From Promicromonospora iranensis (GTDB taxonomy: Bacteria; Actinomycetota; Actinomycetes; Actinomycetales; Cellulomonadaceae): a stretch of 64,000 nt of DNA. The position numbers and the translations under genes are program-made. The DNA lies in NCBI RefSeq assembly GCF_028994805.1, contig NZ_JAJQQP010000004.1:392335-456334 (forward strand), given 5' to 3'. The notes below the pieces were generated by a model, which was given only the letters and a program-made list of their open reading frames with translations, was not told where the DNA came from and searched no databases. Positions 1 through 8,207 of this stretch are shown piece after piece (positions within the stretch are counted from its first letter, which is position 1; each line of letters opens with the position of its first letter).

Positions 1-1
1 C

Positions 2-1423
2 CCGTTCGAGGAGTTCGCCGACGCGATCGAGGACCTGCGGGCCGCGGCCCTGCGGCGCGACATGGACACGTTCTTCCTCCTGCCGCGCGGGCCGCGCGAC
101 GAGGAGTTCCACACCGCGATCGCCGAGCTGCTCTCGGAGTGGGGCTGGTCGGTGGCGCGACCGCAGGTCACGATGACCGACGTCGTGGCGGAACCGGGGG
201 ACCGAGGCGCGGCGGCGATCCGGGACCTGCTGGACCGCCTGGGCCACCCCTACCGCACCCTCGCGCCGGCGGACGACTCCGCGGGGGAGATCGTCGAGGC
301 GGCCGGGCCCGGCGCGGAGCTGCCGATCGTGCGCACCTTCACGGGCCGGGTGCTGTCCGGAGCGACGGCGGCCGCGGTGACCGAGGCGATGTACGGCGGC
401 TTCGACACCATCCCCGAGGGCGTGATCGCCGACGTGGCCATCGTCGGCGCCGGGCCGGCAGGCCTCGCGGCCGCCGTCTACGCGGCGTCCGAAGGGCTGG
501 ACACGGTGGTGCTCGAACGGGACGCGATCGGCGGCCAGGCCGGGTCCAGCTCGATGATCCGCAACTATCTCGGTTTCCCGCGGGGTGTCTCGGGCATGCG
601 GCTCGCGCAGCGGTCCCGGATCCAGGCCGGCCGCTTCGGCGCGCGCTTCTTCACGGGACGTCCGGCGATCGAGGTCGCGCCGGGCCCGCCGGACGAGCCG
701 GAGCACCAGCACGTGCACGTCGCCGGGGTGCAGATGTGCGCCCGCACCGTCGTCATCGCGACCGGCGTGAAGTACCGCCGGCTGGGCGTGCCCGGCGTCG
801 ACGACCTCGTGGGGGCGGGCGTCTACTACGGCGCGGCGACGTCGATGGCGCGCGAGATGCAGGACCGCGACGTCTATGTGATCGGGGGCGGCAACTCGGC
901 GGGCCAGGCCGCCGTCCACCTCGCCAAGTTCGCGGGCGCCGTGACGATCGTGGTCCGGCGCGCGAGCCTGGCCGAGACGATGTCGGCGTACCTGGTGCGT
1001 GAGATCGAGGTGACGCCGAACATCCAGGTGCGCACCCGGACGGTGGTCGCCGACGGCGGTGGGGAGGGCCGGCTGCAGTGGCTGCGGCTCGACGACGTCG
1101 ACACGGGCGAGCACAGCAAGACGCTGGCCGACGGTCTGTTCTGCCTGCTCGGCGCCGAGCCCGACTGCTCGTGGCTGCCCGACGGCGTGGCGCTCGACGA
1201 GCGGGGGTTCGTGCTCACGGGCCGGGACGTGCCGCGAGAGTTCTGGGTCGACGGCCAGCCGCCGGCGAGCCTCGAGACGACGATGCCCGGCCTCTTCGCC
1301 GTCGGCGACGTGCGGGCGGGTTCCATGAAGCGGGTGGCCTCGGCGAGCGGTGAGGGTGCATCCGTCCTCCCGCTGGTGCACACCCACCTCGCGCGCCTCC
1401 GCGCCCGGGCCTTCACCACCTGA
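2..1423 (+). CDS. Thioredoxin-reductase-like FAD oxidoreductase, 5'-partial
   Basis: The frame is already open at the window edge, so the start lies upstream; the ATG at 62 is internal. The visible 474 residues have a glutaredoxin-like stretch (about residues 21-125), an FAD Rossmann motif VGAGPAGLAAA, an NAD(P) Rossmann motif IGGGNSAG and the C-terminal FAD signature FAVGDVRAGSMKR. This order matches large proteins annotated as fused response regulator/thioredoxin-disulfide reductase, whose N-terminal receiver-like domain would lie off the edge. The redox CxxC normally found in the NADPH domain is absent: the equivalent region reads GVYYGAATSM. It is therefore unlikely to reduce thioredoxin by the classical route. 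The substrate is unknown. It ends in a palindromic repeat shared with the convergent MarR gene. Confidence 0.85.
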   Translation, partial: PFEEFADAIEDLRAAALRRDMDTFFLLPRGPRDEEFHTAIAELLSEWGWSVARPQVTMTDVVAEPGDRGAAAIRDLLDRLGHPYRTLAPADDSAGEIVEAAGPGAELPIVRTFTGRVLSGATAAAVTEAMYGGFDTIPEGVIADVAIVGAGPAGLAAAVYAASEGLDTVVLERDAIGGQAGSSSMIRNYLGFPRGVSGMRLAQRSRIQAGRFGARFFTGRPAIEVAPGPPDEPEHQHVHVAGVQMCARTVVIATGVKYRRLGVPGVDDLVGAGVYYGAATSMAREMQDRDVYVIGGGNSAGQAAVHLAKFAGAVTIVVRRASLAETMSAYLVREIEVTPNIQVRTRTVVADGGGEGRLQWLRLDDVDTGEHSKTLADGLFCLLGAEPDCSWLPDGVALDERGFVLTGRDVPREFWVDGQPPASLETTMPGLFAVGDVRAGSMKRVASASGEGASVLPLVHTHLARLRARAFTT

Positions 1424-1435
1424 CCCCTCCGGACC

Positions 1436-1498
1436 CGTTGAGTGCTGGATATTTGCTGGTCTGCAGCCCGAAACTCAACAAATATCCAGCACTCAACG
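1436..1498. repeat. 63-bp palindromic element, copy 1
   Basis: Two perfect 20-bp arms (1436-1455 and 1479-1498, CGTTGAGTGCTGG followed by TATTTG) enclose a 23-base loop. It lies between convergent genes and could fold as a bidirectional terminator. It overlaps the 3' end of the MarR gene, whose TGA stop is the TGA within CGTTGAG of the element. Related copies are at 30013-30075 and 47872-47935; the three share the outer 12 bases of each arm and a partly conserved loop around AGCCCG. Confidence 0.85.
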
Positions 1499-1963
1499 AT
1501 CGGTCCGGTGGAGGCGGCTCAGTTCCTCGCCTACCGCCGCCATGCCCCGGGCCAGCGCCCGCAGGTCGTCCAGCGGGATGCGCAGCAGGACGTCGTTCTC
1601 GAACTCCGGGCGCGCGGCGACCAGGCGGCGCATCGCGGACCGGCCGTGCTCGGTGGCATGGATCCGGCGGACGCGTGCGTCGTGCGGGTCGCTCGTGCGT
1701 TCGACCATGCCCTGCGCGACGAGCCGGTCGAGCATCCCGGACATCGAGGCCATGGAGACGCCGAAGGCCTCGGCGAGCCCACTGCCCGTCATGCCCTCGT
1801 CGGTGGTGACCAGCATGGTCAGCACCTTGAGCTGCTGGATGGTGAGCTCGACCGACAGCAGCGGGGTGAGCAGCGTCGGCAGTGCTCCCGTCTCGAACGC
1901 GATGCTGAGGTTCCGGATCTGCTCAGCCAGGCGCGCGCGCTCGGCGTCACCGGTCTCTGTCAC
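1493..1963 (-). CDS. MarR-family transcriptional regulator
   Basis: A winged-helix regulator of about 156 residues. The core motif around GLAEAFGVSMASMSGMLDRL is the recognition helix region, followed by the wing (DPHDARVRRIHATEHG). The GTG at 1963 is the preferred start because the family begins close to this point; an in-frame GTG at 1999 would add 12 residues. It is transcribed divergently from the flavin monooxygenase at 2062, which it probably controls, as MarR proteins often repress an adjacent divergent oxidoreductase. The last codon and stop lie inside a palindromic repeat element, so the C-terminus may have been trimmed or replaced by that insertion. Confidence 0.88.
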   Translation of the reverse strand: MTETGDAERARLAEQIRNLSIAFETGALPTLLTPLLSVELTIQQLKVLTMLVTTDEGMTGSGLAEAFGVSMASMSGMLDRLVAQGMVERTSDPHDARVRRIHATEHGRSAMRRLVAARPEFENDVLLRIPLDDLRALARGMAAVGEELSRLHRTDR

Positions 1964-2061
1964 GTGCCCACCGTAGTTCGTGCCGAGGTGTACGGGCACG
2001 AAGTTGTTAGCCTTGCCCTAACCTATTTACTTAGGACCGGGTTAAGTTTATGGTGCGAGAC
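1964..2061. promoter_or_regulatory. Divergent MarR / monooxygenase promoter region
   Basis: About 100 bases separate the two divergent genes. The segment 2009-2047 is AT-rich compared with its surroundings and carries several TTAG/CTAA half-sites in both orientations, including TTAGCCTTGCCCTAA (2009-2023), an imperfect inverted repeat, and CCTATTTACTTAGG. These are reasonable MarR operator or promoter elements. The exact operator cannot be fixed from one sequence. Confidence 0.5.
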
Positions 2062-3867
2062 ATGACAACTTCACCCCCTGAGCCCGCGACCCTCGAGGAG
2101 CTGGACGTCGAGGCGATGCGCGCGAAGTACGCGGCCGAGCGCGACCGCCGCATCCGCCCGGACGGCGCCACCCAGTACCGTCGCGCGGCCGGCTCGTTCG
2201 GCTACTACGCCAAGGACCCCTACACCCCGCGCGTCGAGCGCGAACCGCTGACCGACTCGGTGGAGGTGCTCGTCGTCGGCGGCGGCTTCGGGGGCCTGCT
2301 CACCGGCGCACGGCTGCGCCAGGCCGGTGTCGAGAACGTGCGGATGATGGACGAGGCCGGCGACTTCGGCGGGACCTGGTACTGGAACCGGTACCCCGGT
2401 ATCCACTGCGACATCCAGTCGTACGTGTACCTGCCGCTCCTGGAGGAGGTCGGCTCCGTGCCGGAGTGGCGCTACGCGCCGGGCGAGGAGATCCGCCGGC
2501 ACGCCGTCGCGATCGCCCGGACGTTCGACCTGTACCGCGACGCCGTCTTCCACACCCGCGTGACCGCCCTGGACTGGGACGAGACGACGGCGGAGTGGGT
2601 GGTGCGGACCGGCCGGGGGGACCGCATGCGGGCCCGCTTCGTGATCACCTCGTCCGGCACCCTCTCGGAGCCCAAGCTGCCCGGCATCCCCGGTATCGAG
2701 ACGTTCCGCGGCCACACGTTCCACACGAGCCGGTGGGACTACGGCTACACCGGCGGCGACCAGTTCGGCCGTCTCACGGGGCTCGCCGACAAGAAGGTCG
2801 CCGTCGTCGGCACGGGCGCCACCGGCGTCCAGGTGATCCCCTTCGTGGCGCGTGACGCCGAGCACCTCTTCGTCTTCCAGCGCACGCCGTCGTCGGTGGA
2901 CGTCCGGGACAACCGGCCCACCGACCCGGAGTGGGCCGCCTCGCTCCGTCCCGGCTGGCAGCGCGAGCGCATGGACAACTTCCTGGCCGTGGTCTCCGGG
3001 GAGCCCGTGGAGGAGGACCTGACGCAGGACGGCTGGACGTCGACCGCGCAGCTGCAGCGCAAGGTCATCAGCGGCGCCGTCGACACGAGCGTGTCTGACG
3101 AGGAGCGCGAGCGGACCGACGAGCTCGTCGACCTCGCGAAGATGAACGAGATCCGTGCCCGCGTCGACGAGGTGGTCACCGACCCGGCGACCGCCGAGCT
3201 GCTCAAGCCCTGGTACCGCTACATGTGCAAGCGGCCCACCTTCAGCGACGTCTACCTCCCGACGTTCAACCGGCCGAACGTCACGCTGGTGGATACCGCC
3301 GACTTCGGCGGGATCACCCGCATGACCGAGACCGGGGTGGTGGTCGGCGACGTCGAGCACGAGGTCGACTGCGTCATCTTCGCCACCGGGTTCGAGGTGG
3401 GCGTCTCCGGCGTCCTGTCCGGGACCATGCCGGTACGCGGCAAGGGCGGGCAGATGCTCCTGGAGTCCTGGGCACGCGGGCCGCGGACGCTGCACGGGTT
3501 CTACAGCCACGGCTTCCCGAACCTCTTCCACCTCGGGGCGGTGCAGAACGCCAACTCGGTGAACTTCGTGCACGTCCTGCAGGAGCAGGCCGAGCACATC
3601 GCCACGGTCATCGCGGAGGGCCGCGCGGCCGGTGCCCGCTATGTCGAGCCCACCGAGAGCGCGCAGGCCGACTGGGCTCGGACCATCCAGGAGACCGCCC
3701 ACGACCACAGCGCGTTCCAGGCGGAGTGCACCCCCGGCTACTACAACCGGGAGGGTGCGGGCGTCGGCGGCAGCTTCTCCTACGGCCCCGGGCCCGTCGC
3801 GTTCCACCGCCTGCTGCGCGAGTGGCGCGCGAAGGACATCGGCGACGTCCTGGTGGTGGACGAGTGA
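2062..3867 (+). CDS. Flavin-containing monooxygenase, Baeyer-Villiger type
   Basis: A 601-residue flavoprotein predicted to use FAD, NADPH and O2 to insert oxygen beside a carbonyl or oxidise a heteroatom. It shows the FAD motif GGGFGG (73-78), the Baeyer-Villiger fingerprint FRGHTFHTSRW (215-225, fits FxGxxxHxxxW), a second Rossmann motif GTGATG (250-255) and ATGFEVG near 440. The stretch GTWYWNRYPG is also typical of this enzyme class. The length is about 60 residues above the cyclohexanone-monooxygenase core, with a charged N-terminal extension as in phenylacetone-monooxygenase relatives. An ATG at 2050 is an alternative start; neither has a strong ribosome site. The stop overlaps the start of the following lipoprotein gene, so the two are translationally coupled. 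Confidence 0.92.
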   Translation: MTTSPPEPATLEELDVEAMRAKYAAERDRRIRPDGATQYRRAAGSFGYYAKDPYTPRVEREPLTDSVEVLVVGGGFGGLLTGARLRQAGVENVRMMDEAGDFGGTWYWNRYPGIHCDIQSYVYLPLLEEVGSVPEWRYAPGEEIRRHAVAIARTFDLYRDAVFHTRVTALDWDETTAEWVVRTGRGDRMRARFVITSSGTLSEPKLPGIPGIETFRGHTFHTSRWDYGYTGGDQFGRLTGLADKKVAVVGTGATGVQVIPFVARDAEHLFVFQRTPSSVDVRDNRPTDPEWAASLRPGWQRERMDNFLAVVSGEPVEEDLTQDGWTSTAQLQRKVISGAVDTSVSDEERERTDELVDLAKMNEIRARVDEVVTDPATAELLKPWYRYMCKRPTFSDVYLPTFNRPNVTLVDTADFGGITRMTETGVVVGDVEHEVDCVIFATGFEVGVSGVLSGTMPVRGKGGQMLLESWARGPRTLHGFYSHGFPNLFHLGAVQNANSVNFVHVLQEQAEHIATVIAEGRAAGARYVEPTESAQADWARTIQETAHDHSAFQAECTPGYYNREGAGVGGSFSYGPGPVAFHRLLREWRAKDIGDVLVVDE

Positions 3868-4913
3868 CCGCGCGGCGGACGGCGGGCCCTCGGTCCCTGG
3901 CCTCCCGGGCGCTGCCGGTGCTCACCGTCGTCGGCCTGCTGGCCGGGTGCGCCGCCCCCGGCCCGGCCGACGCCGCCGCCGGCGGGCGGCACCCCGGACC
4001 GGCTCCGGAGCGGACGGCGACCAGGCTGGTCCAGGTGACCTCCGTGCACGAGGCGACGGGGATGACCCTGCTCGAGGGCCCGACCTTCGGACCGGACGGC
4101 AAGCTCTTCGTCGTCGACGTGACCGCCCCGGCCGGCGAGCCCAAGGTGCTGCGCGTGGACGTCGACACGCGCCGCGTGACCCCGGTCCACACGAACGAGC
4201 ACAGCGCGTACACGTCCGCCCAGTTCAGCCCGCACGACGGCCGGCTGTACCTGACCGACTTCGCGAGCGGCGGCATCGACAGCATCACCGCTGACGGCGA
4301 CGATCCCCGGACATTCTTCGCCGGCGACGTCGACGGGAAACCCATGCGGCCGGACGACGTCGCCTTCGACGAGGCCGGGAACCTCTTCGTCACCGACACG
4401 ACCGGCTACGCGGACCCCTCCTGGGAGGCGCAGGGCCGCGTGGTGCGGATCGACGCCGAGACGGCCGAGGCGTCGGTCCTCGCACGGGACCTGCCCGCTC
4501 CGAACGGCATCTCGTTCACCCCGGACTTCACGGGCCTGTGGGTGAGCCACAACACCGGCAACCGGGTCGACCATCTCGGCCTCGACGAGGACCGGACCGA
4601 GGTGACCACCGCCTACCCCGCCATCTGGTTCAGCGGGGGCCGGAGCCAGGTCGACTCGACAGCCGTCGACGCCGCGGGGAACGTCTACCAGGGGGTCCAC
4701 GGGCAGGCCAAGGTCTTTGTCCACAGCCCGACGGGCGAGCTGCTCACGACGGTCTCCCTGCCACCGAGGGCCACCGGACTGACCTCGGCGACCAACCTCG
4801 CGATCCGGCCCGGCACCACCGACGCCTACCTGACGGTCAGCGGTCCCGCCGGCGGGTTCGTGTACGAGTTCGAGGCGCTCGCGGACGGCATCCGCCAGTC
4901 GAACGGCGGCTGA
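3864..4913 (+). CDS. Beta-propeller (SMP-30/NHL-like) lipoprotein
   Basis: A 349-residue exported protein. The GTG start overlaps the monooxygenase stop (GTGA) and follows a GGTGG-type ribosome site. Residues 1-29 form a lipoprotein signal ending in LLAGC, with Cys29 as the lipid anchor. The remainder has repeated blades with GPTFGPDGKLFVVD, DVAFDEAGNLFVTD and STAVDAAGNVYQG, as in SMP-30/gluconolactonase and NHL-type six-bladed propellers. It probably acts at the outer face of the membrane. Lactonase activity on the ester or lactone made by a Baeyer-Villiger enzyme is an attractive link, but the monooxygenase is cytosolic and this protein is exported, so the relation is inferred only from coupling. 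Confidence 0.8.
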   Translation: MTARRTAGPRSLASRALPVLTVVGLLAGCAAPGPADAAAGGRHPGPAPERTATRLVQVTSVHEATGMTLLEGPTFGPDGKLFVVDVTAPAGEPKVLRVDVDTRRVTPVHTNEHSAYTSAQFSPHDGRLYLTDFASGGIDSITADGDDPRTFFAGDVDGKPMRPDDVAFDEAGNLFVTDTTGYADPSWEAQGRVVRIDAETAEASVLARDLPAPNGISFTPDFTGLWVSHNTGNRVDHLGLDEDRTEVTTAYPAIWFSGGRSQVDSTAVDAAGNVYQGVHGQAKVFVHSPTGELLTTVSLPPRATGLTSATNLAIRPGTTDAYLTVSGPAGGFVYEFEALADGIRQSNGG

Positions 4914-4999
4914 GGTCGGCGGTCGGGCGGACCTCGGGTGCGACCGGCGCATCCGCCGCCCCCGCGCGGAAGCGTCGGTTGTCTCTTACCGTTTCGACT

Positions 5000-7096
5000 G
5001 TGAAGCACACCCCGGCGAGACCGGGCGTACTCGCGGCGGCTGTGCTCGCCGCTCTGTGCGCCGTCGTCCCCGTGATGTCCGCGTCCGCGGAGACGTCCGC
5101 AGGGTGGGCGGAGTGGGACCCGTTGACGGGATCGGCAGGTGACTGGTCGACCACGGTGCAGCTGCCGGCCGGCGGCTTCCCGGCCGCGACGGTGACCTCC
5201 GACTCGCGCGGTGGTGTCGGCGTGATCTCCGGCGCGTCCTCGTGGCTCGGTCCGTCGACGCCGCCGGGCGAGGTGTTCGGTTCGAGCCGCGACCAGCAGT
5301 ACCTCAACCTGCGTCCGCAGGCCGACCGGCCGACGACGCCGTCGACCACCACGTACACCTTCGAGCGGCCGACGCCGACGGGCGGCTGGGCGTTCGTGCT
5401 GGGCGACGTCGACGCCGACCGCGCGGTGGTGACCGCCCGCGGCACGGACGGCCGGCTGCTCACCGGGGCGGAGCTCGGCTGGCAGGGCGGTTTCAACTAC
5501 TGCTCGGGAACGGGTTCGCCGTCCTGCGCGGGTGCGCCGGAGGACGTGCCGACGTGGGACCCGACCAGCGGCGAGCTGCTCGGCAACGCCGGGGCGGCCG
5601 ACACGTCGGGTGCCGCCGCCTGGTTCCGGCCCACCGCGCCGATCGTGAGCCTGACCGTCGAGTTCTACCAGCGCAGCGGCTTCCCGGTGTACCAGACGTG
5701 GTTCGCGTCGCTGGCGCGCGACATCGCCGGGACCGTGCACCTCGTCGACACGGCCGGCGCGCCGCAGGGAGTGCTGCCGGGGGCCGGCCTCACGCTCCTC
5801 GGCCCGGACGGCGCCGAGCTCGCCACGACGACGTCCGACGAGAGCGGCCAGTACCTCTTTCCCGGATACGTCGCGGCGCCCGGCTACCGCGTGGAGCTGA
5901 CGACCCTGCCGGAGGCGGACGACGACCACCCGTTCGGGCTGATCCCCTCCGGCGAACGGGCGGTCGACGAGGTGGATCTCCGCGCGGGCGACGCCACCGG
6001 CGTCGATTTCGCGGCACGCGACGTCCAGCCCGTCGCCGTGAGCGGCACGGTGCTGACCGACGACGGCGCCCCCGTCCCCGGCGCGACGGTCACGCTCACC
6101 CCGGTCGGCGGGGGAGCGCCGCTCACCGCCGTGACGAGCTCGACGGGCGAGTACCTGATCGACGACGTCGGGTGGGACACCGACGACGACCAGCCGCAGG
6201 ACTACACCTTCGCGGTGACCGACCTGCCCGAGGGGTACGTCACGGCCACGACGCCGGACGGCATCACCGTGGCGGTCGGCCAGGAGGAGCCCAGCGCGGG
6301 CAACGACTTCGTCGTCGGGGCGCCGCCGTCGGTCTCCGGCACGGTGACGGTCGGGGACGAGCCGGTCGCCGGGGTCGTCGTGACGCTGACCGGCCCGGGC
6401 GGGACCGTCCGCACGACGACGGGCGCCGACGGCACCTATGTCTTCGCCGGGGTGCTCCCGGGTGACCACACGGTGCGCGTGACGCCGCCCGACGGGTACC
6501 ACGCCGGCGGGCCGGACGCGCGGGACGTCACGGTCACCGGTGAGGACCTGGTCGACGTCGACTTCGCGCTGTCCCGGCCCGGTGCGATCGGCGGCACGCT
6601 GACCGACGACGCCGGCGACGCCGTGCCGGACGTCACGGTCGTGGTGAGCGGTCCCGGCGGCTCGATCACGCTGGCCACCGACGCCGCCGGCGGGTACTTC
6701 ACCGGCGACCTGGCACCGGGCGACTACGTGATCACGCTGACCGTGCCCGGCGGGTACGCGGCGGAGGTCGTGGAGCGCACCGTCACCGTGACGAGCGCCG
6801 GGGAGAACTGGCTCGAGGAGCACTTCGCCCTCGTCGCCGCGCCCGTGCCGAGCCCGACCCCCACGCCGAGCCCCACGCCGAGCGCGACCGTGGCGCCGAG
6901 CCCCACGCCGGAGCCGTCGGCCGGCCCGGCCCCGGGCTCCGGCGCGGAGGGCCCGGACGGCGACGGTGAGCCGGACGGCGACGGTGAGCCGGACGGCCTC
7001 GCCGCGACAGGCGCGACCGTCGGTTCCATCGGGCTGGCCGCGGCCATCCTGGTGGCTCTGGGTGTCGCCCTGGTCCGGGGCTCGCGCGCTCGCTGA
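5000..7096 (+). CDS. Cell-wall-anchored surface protein with CnaB/carboxypeptidase-regulatory-like repeats
   Basis: A secreted protein of about 698 residues. A Sec signal peptide (LAAAVLAALCAVVPVMSASA) precedes a unique N-terminal domain of some 220 residues. Four beta-sandwich repeats follow, each opening with a GTV/GTL strand and containing a TG/DG-Y-F/L turn, like carboxypeptidase-regulatory or CnaB/SdrD-B domains. Then come a Pro/Thr/Ser linker (PTPSPTPS), an acidic Gly-Asp stretch and a sorting signal LAATG, a hydrophobic segment and RGSRAR. LAxTG is the motif cleaved by actinobacterial class E sortases, so the protein is probably linked to peptidoglycan. The GTG at 5000 has a weak ribosome site. 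Ligand or role is not evident. Confidence 0.85.
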   Translation: MKHTPARPGVLAAAVLAALCAVVPVMSASAETSAGWAEWDPLTGSAGDWSTTVQLPAGGFPAATVTSDSRGGVGVISGASSWLGPSTPPGEVFGSSRDQQYLNLRPQADRPTTPSTTTYTFERPTPTGGWAFVLGDVDADRAVVTARGTDGRLLTGAELGWQGGFNYCSGTGSPSCAGAPEDVPTWDPTSGELLGNAGAADTSGAAAWFRPTAPIVSLTVEFYQRSGFPVYQTWFASLARDIAGTVHLVDTAGAPQGVLPGAGLTLLGPDGAELATTTSDESGQYLFPGYVAAPGYRVELTTLPEADDDHPFGLIPSGERAVDEVDLRAGDATGVDFAARDVQPVAVSGTVLTDDGAPVPGATVTLTPVGGGAPLTAVTSSTGEYLIDDVGWDTDDDQPQDYTFAVTDLPEGYVTATTPDGITVAVGQEEPSAGNDFVVGAPPSVSGTVTVGDEPVAGVVVTLTGPGGTVRTTTGADGTYVFAGVLPGDHTVRVTPPDGYHAGGPDARDVTVTGEDLVDVDFALSRPGAIGGTLTDDAGDAVPDVTVVVSGPGGSITLATDAAGGYFTGDLAPGDYVITLTVPGGYAAEVVERTVTVTSAGENWLEEHFALVAAPVPSPTPTPSPTPSATVAPSPTPEPSAGPAPGSGAEGPDGDGEPDGDGEPDGLAATGATVGSIGLAAAILVALGVALVRGSRAR

Positions 7097-7124
7097 CTCC
7101 CGGGTGCGGGGGAGCACCCGGGAG
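7097..7124 (+). terminator. Hairpin terminator of the surface-protein gene
   Basis: A perfect 10-bp stem, CTCCCGGGTG (7097-7106) against CACCCGGGAG (7115-7124), with an 8-base loop begins at the base after the stop codon. There is no T-run, as is common in actinobacterial terminators. A separate 12-bp palindrome CTCGGGCCCGAG follows at 7149-7160 and may belong to the promoter of the next gene. Confidence 0.65.
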
Positions 7125-7209
7125 CCGGCGGCCCGCGCGCTCGATACCCTCGGGCCCGAGCGGCTACGCCGAACATTCCCACCGGGAAGCCCAGCACAGA
7201 GGAGCAACC

Positions 7210-8088
7210 ATGAAGTTCGCCCGCATCGGTACCCCCGGCCAGGAACGCCCGGTGGTGCACGACGGCGCCGGCTGGCACGACCTGAGCCCGCTGACCGCCG
7301 ACGTGGACGGCGCCTTCCTCGCCACCGACGGCGTCACGCGCGCCCGGGCGGCGCTCGCGGCGGGGACGCTCGCCGCCGTCGAGACGGAGGGCGTGCGGTT
7401 CGGCTCCCCGGTCGCCAGGCCGTCCGCGATCGTCTGCGTCGGCATGAACTACGCCGCGCACGCCGCGGAGTCCGGGTCCGCGCCGCCGGAGGCGCCCGTC
7501 ATCTTCCTCAAGACGCCGAACACGATCGCGGGGCCGTACGACGCGGTCACCATCCCGCGGGGCAGCAGCACGACGGACTGGGAGGTCGAGCTCGCGGTGG
7601 TGATCGGTCGCCGGGCCTCCTACCTCGACTCACCGGAGCAGGCCCGCGACGTGATCGCCGGCTACGCGGTGGCCAACGACCTGTCCGAGCGGACGTGGCA
7701 GCTCGAGGAGTCGGGCGGCCAGTGGTCCAAGGGCAAGTGCGCCCCGGGCTTCACCCCGTTCGGCCCGTGGCTGGTCACCCCCGACGAGGCCGACGGCGCC
7801 GACCTCGCCGGTCTGCGGCTGCGGTCCTGGGTGAACGGCGAGCCCCGCCAGGACTCCACGACGGCGGACCTGATCTTCGGCGTCGACGTGCTGGTGCACA
7901 CGCTGAGCCAGTACCTCGTGCTGGAACCCGGCGACGTGCTGCTGACGGGCACGCCCGAGGGAGTGGCGCTGTCGGGCCGGTTCCCGTACCTGCGACCGGG
8001 CGACGTGGTCGAGACGGAGATCGAGGGACTGGGCCGGCAGCGCCAGGAGTACGTGGCCTGGGCGGCAGAGAGCGGGGCGCGCGCGTGA
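7210..8088 (+). CDS. Fumarylacetoacetate hydrolase (FAH) family protein
   Basis: A 292-residue enzyme of the FAH superfamily, which hydrolyses or decarboxylates oxo-acids in aromatic catabolism with a divalent metal. The catalytic domain starts near VCVGMNYAAHAAE; DWEVELAVVIG carries metal-binding acidic residues, GYAVANDLSER follows, and TGTPEGVALSG is the C-terminal signature. The start has a strong GAGGAG site 8 bases upstream. The N-terminal 70 residues form the usual small FAH_N-like domain. The likely class is 2-hydroxyhepta-2,4-diene-1,7-dioate isomerase or acylpyruvase, but no catabolic genes flank it, so the substrate cannot be named. Confidence 0.88.
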   Translation: MKFARIGTPGQERPVVHDGAGWHDLSPLTADVDGAFLATDGVTRARAALAAGTLAAVETEGVRFGSPVARPSAIVCVGMNYAAHAAESGSAPPEAPVIFLKTPNTIAGPYDAVTIPRGSSTTDWEVELAVVIGRRASYLDSPEQARDVIAGYAVANDLSERTWQLEESGGQWSKGKCAPGFTPFGPWLVTPDEADGADLAGLRLRSWVNGEPRQDSTTADLIFGVDVLVHTLSQYLVLEPGDVLLTGTPEGVALSGRFPYLRPGDVVETEIEGLGRQRQEYVAWAAESGARA

Positions 8089-8127
8089 AGCGGGCGGGCC
8101 ACGAGAGCGTGTGAGGTATGTCCCAGG

Positions 8128-8149
8128 TCACCCCGATTTCGCGGGGTGA
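8128..8149 (+). terminator. Hairpin terminator after the FAH gene
   Basis: TCACCCCG (8128-8135) pairs perfectly with CGGGGTGA (8142-8149) around a 6-base loop, 40 bases past the FAH stop. It fits a terminator in the 120-base gap before the next gene. Confidence 0.55.
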
Positions 8150-8207
8150 AAGAGCCTCCGGCGAAAAGTGGCACCGAGCACCCCCTGACATGCGGAAAGA
8201 TGCGCGC

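Noticed and set aside
2005..2030. Possible DtxR/IdeR iron box between MarR and monooxygenase genes
   Set aside because: One half-site (AGGTTAGG on the minus strand) fits, but about seven of 19 positions fail over the full consensus and neither gene is an iron-uptake gene.
2071..3807. Long open frame of 578 codons antisense to the monooxygenase
   Set aside because: It mirrors a real gene with strong family motifs; its product is Arg/Gly/Asp-rich with no domain, as expected for antisense frames in very GC-rich DNA.
4826..7207. Open frame of 793 codons antisense to the surface-protein gene
   Set aside because: Low-complexity Arg/Gly composition and no start context; the plus strand has a signal peptide, repeats and a sorting signal.
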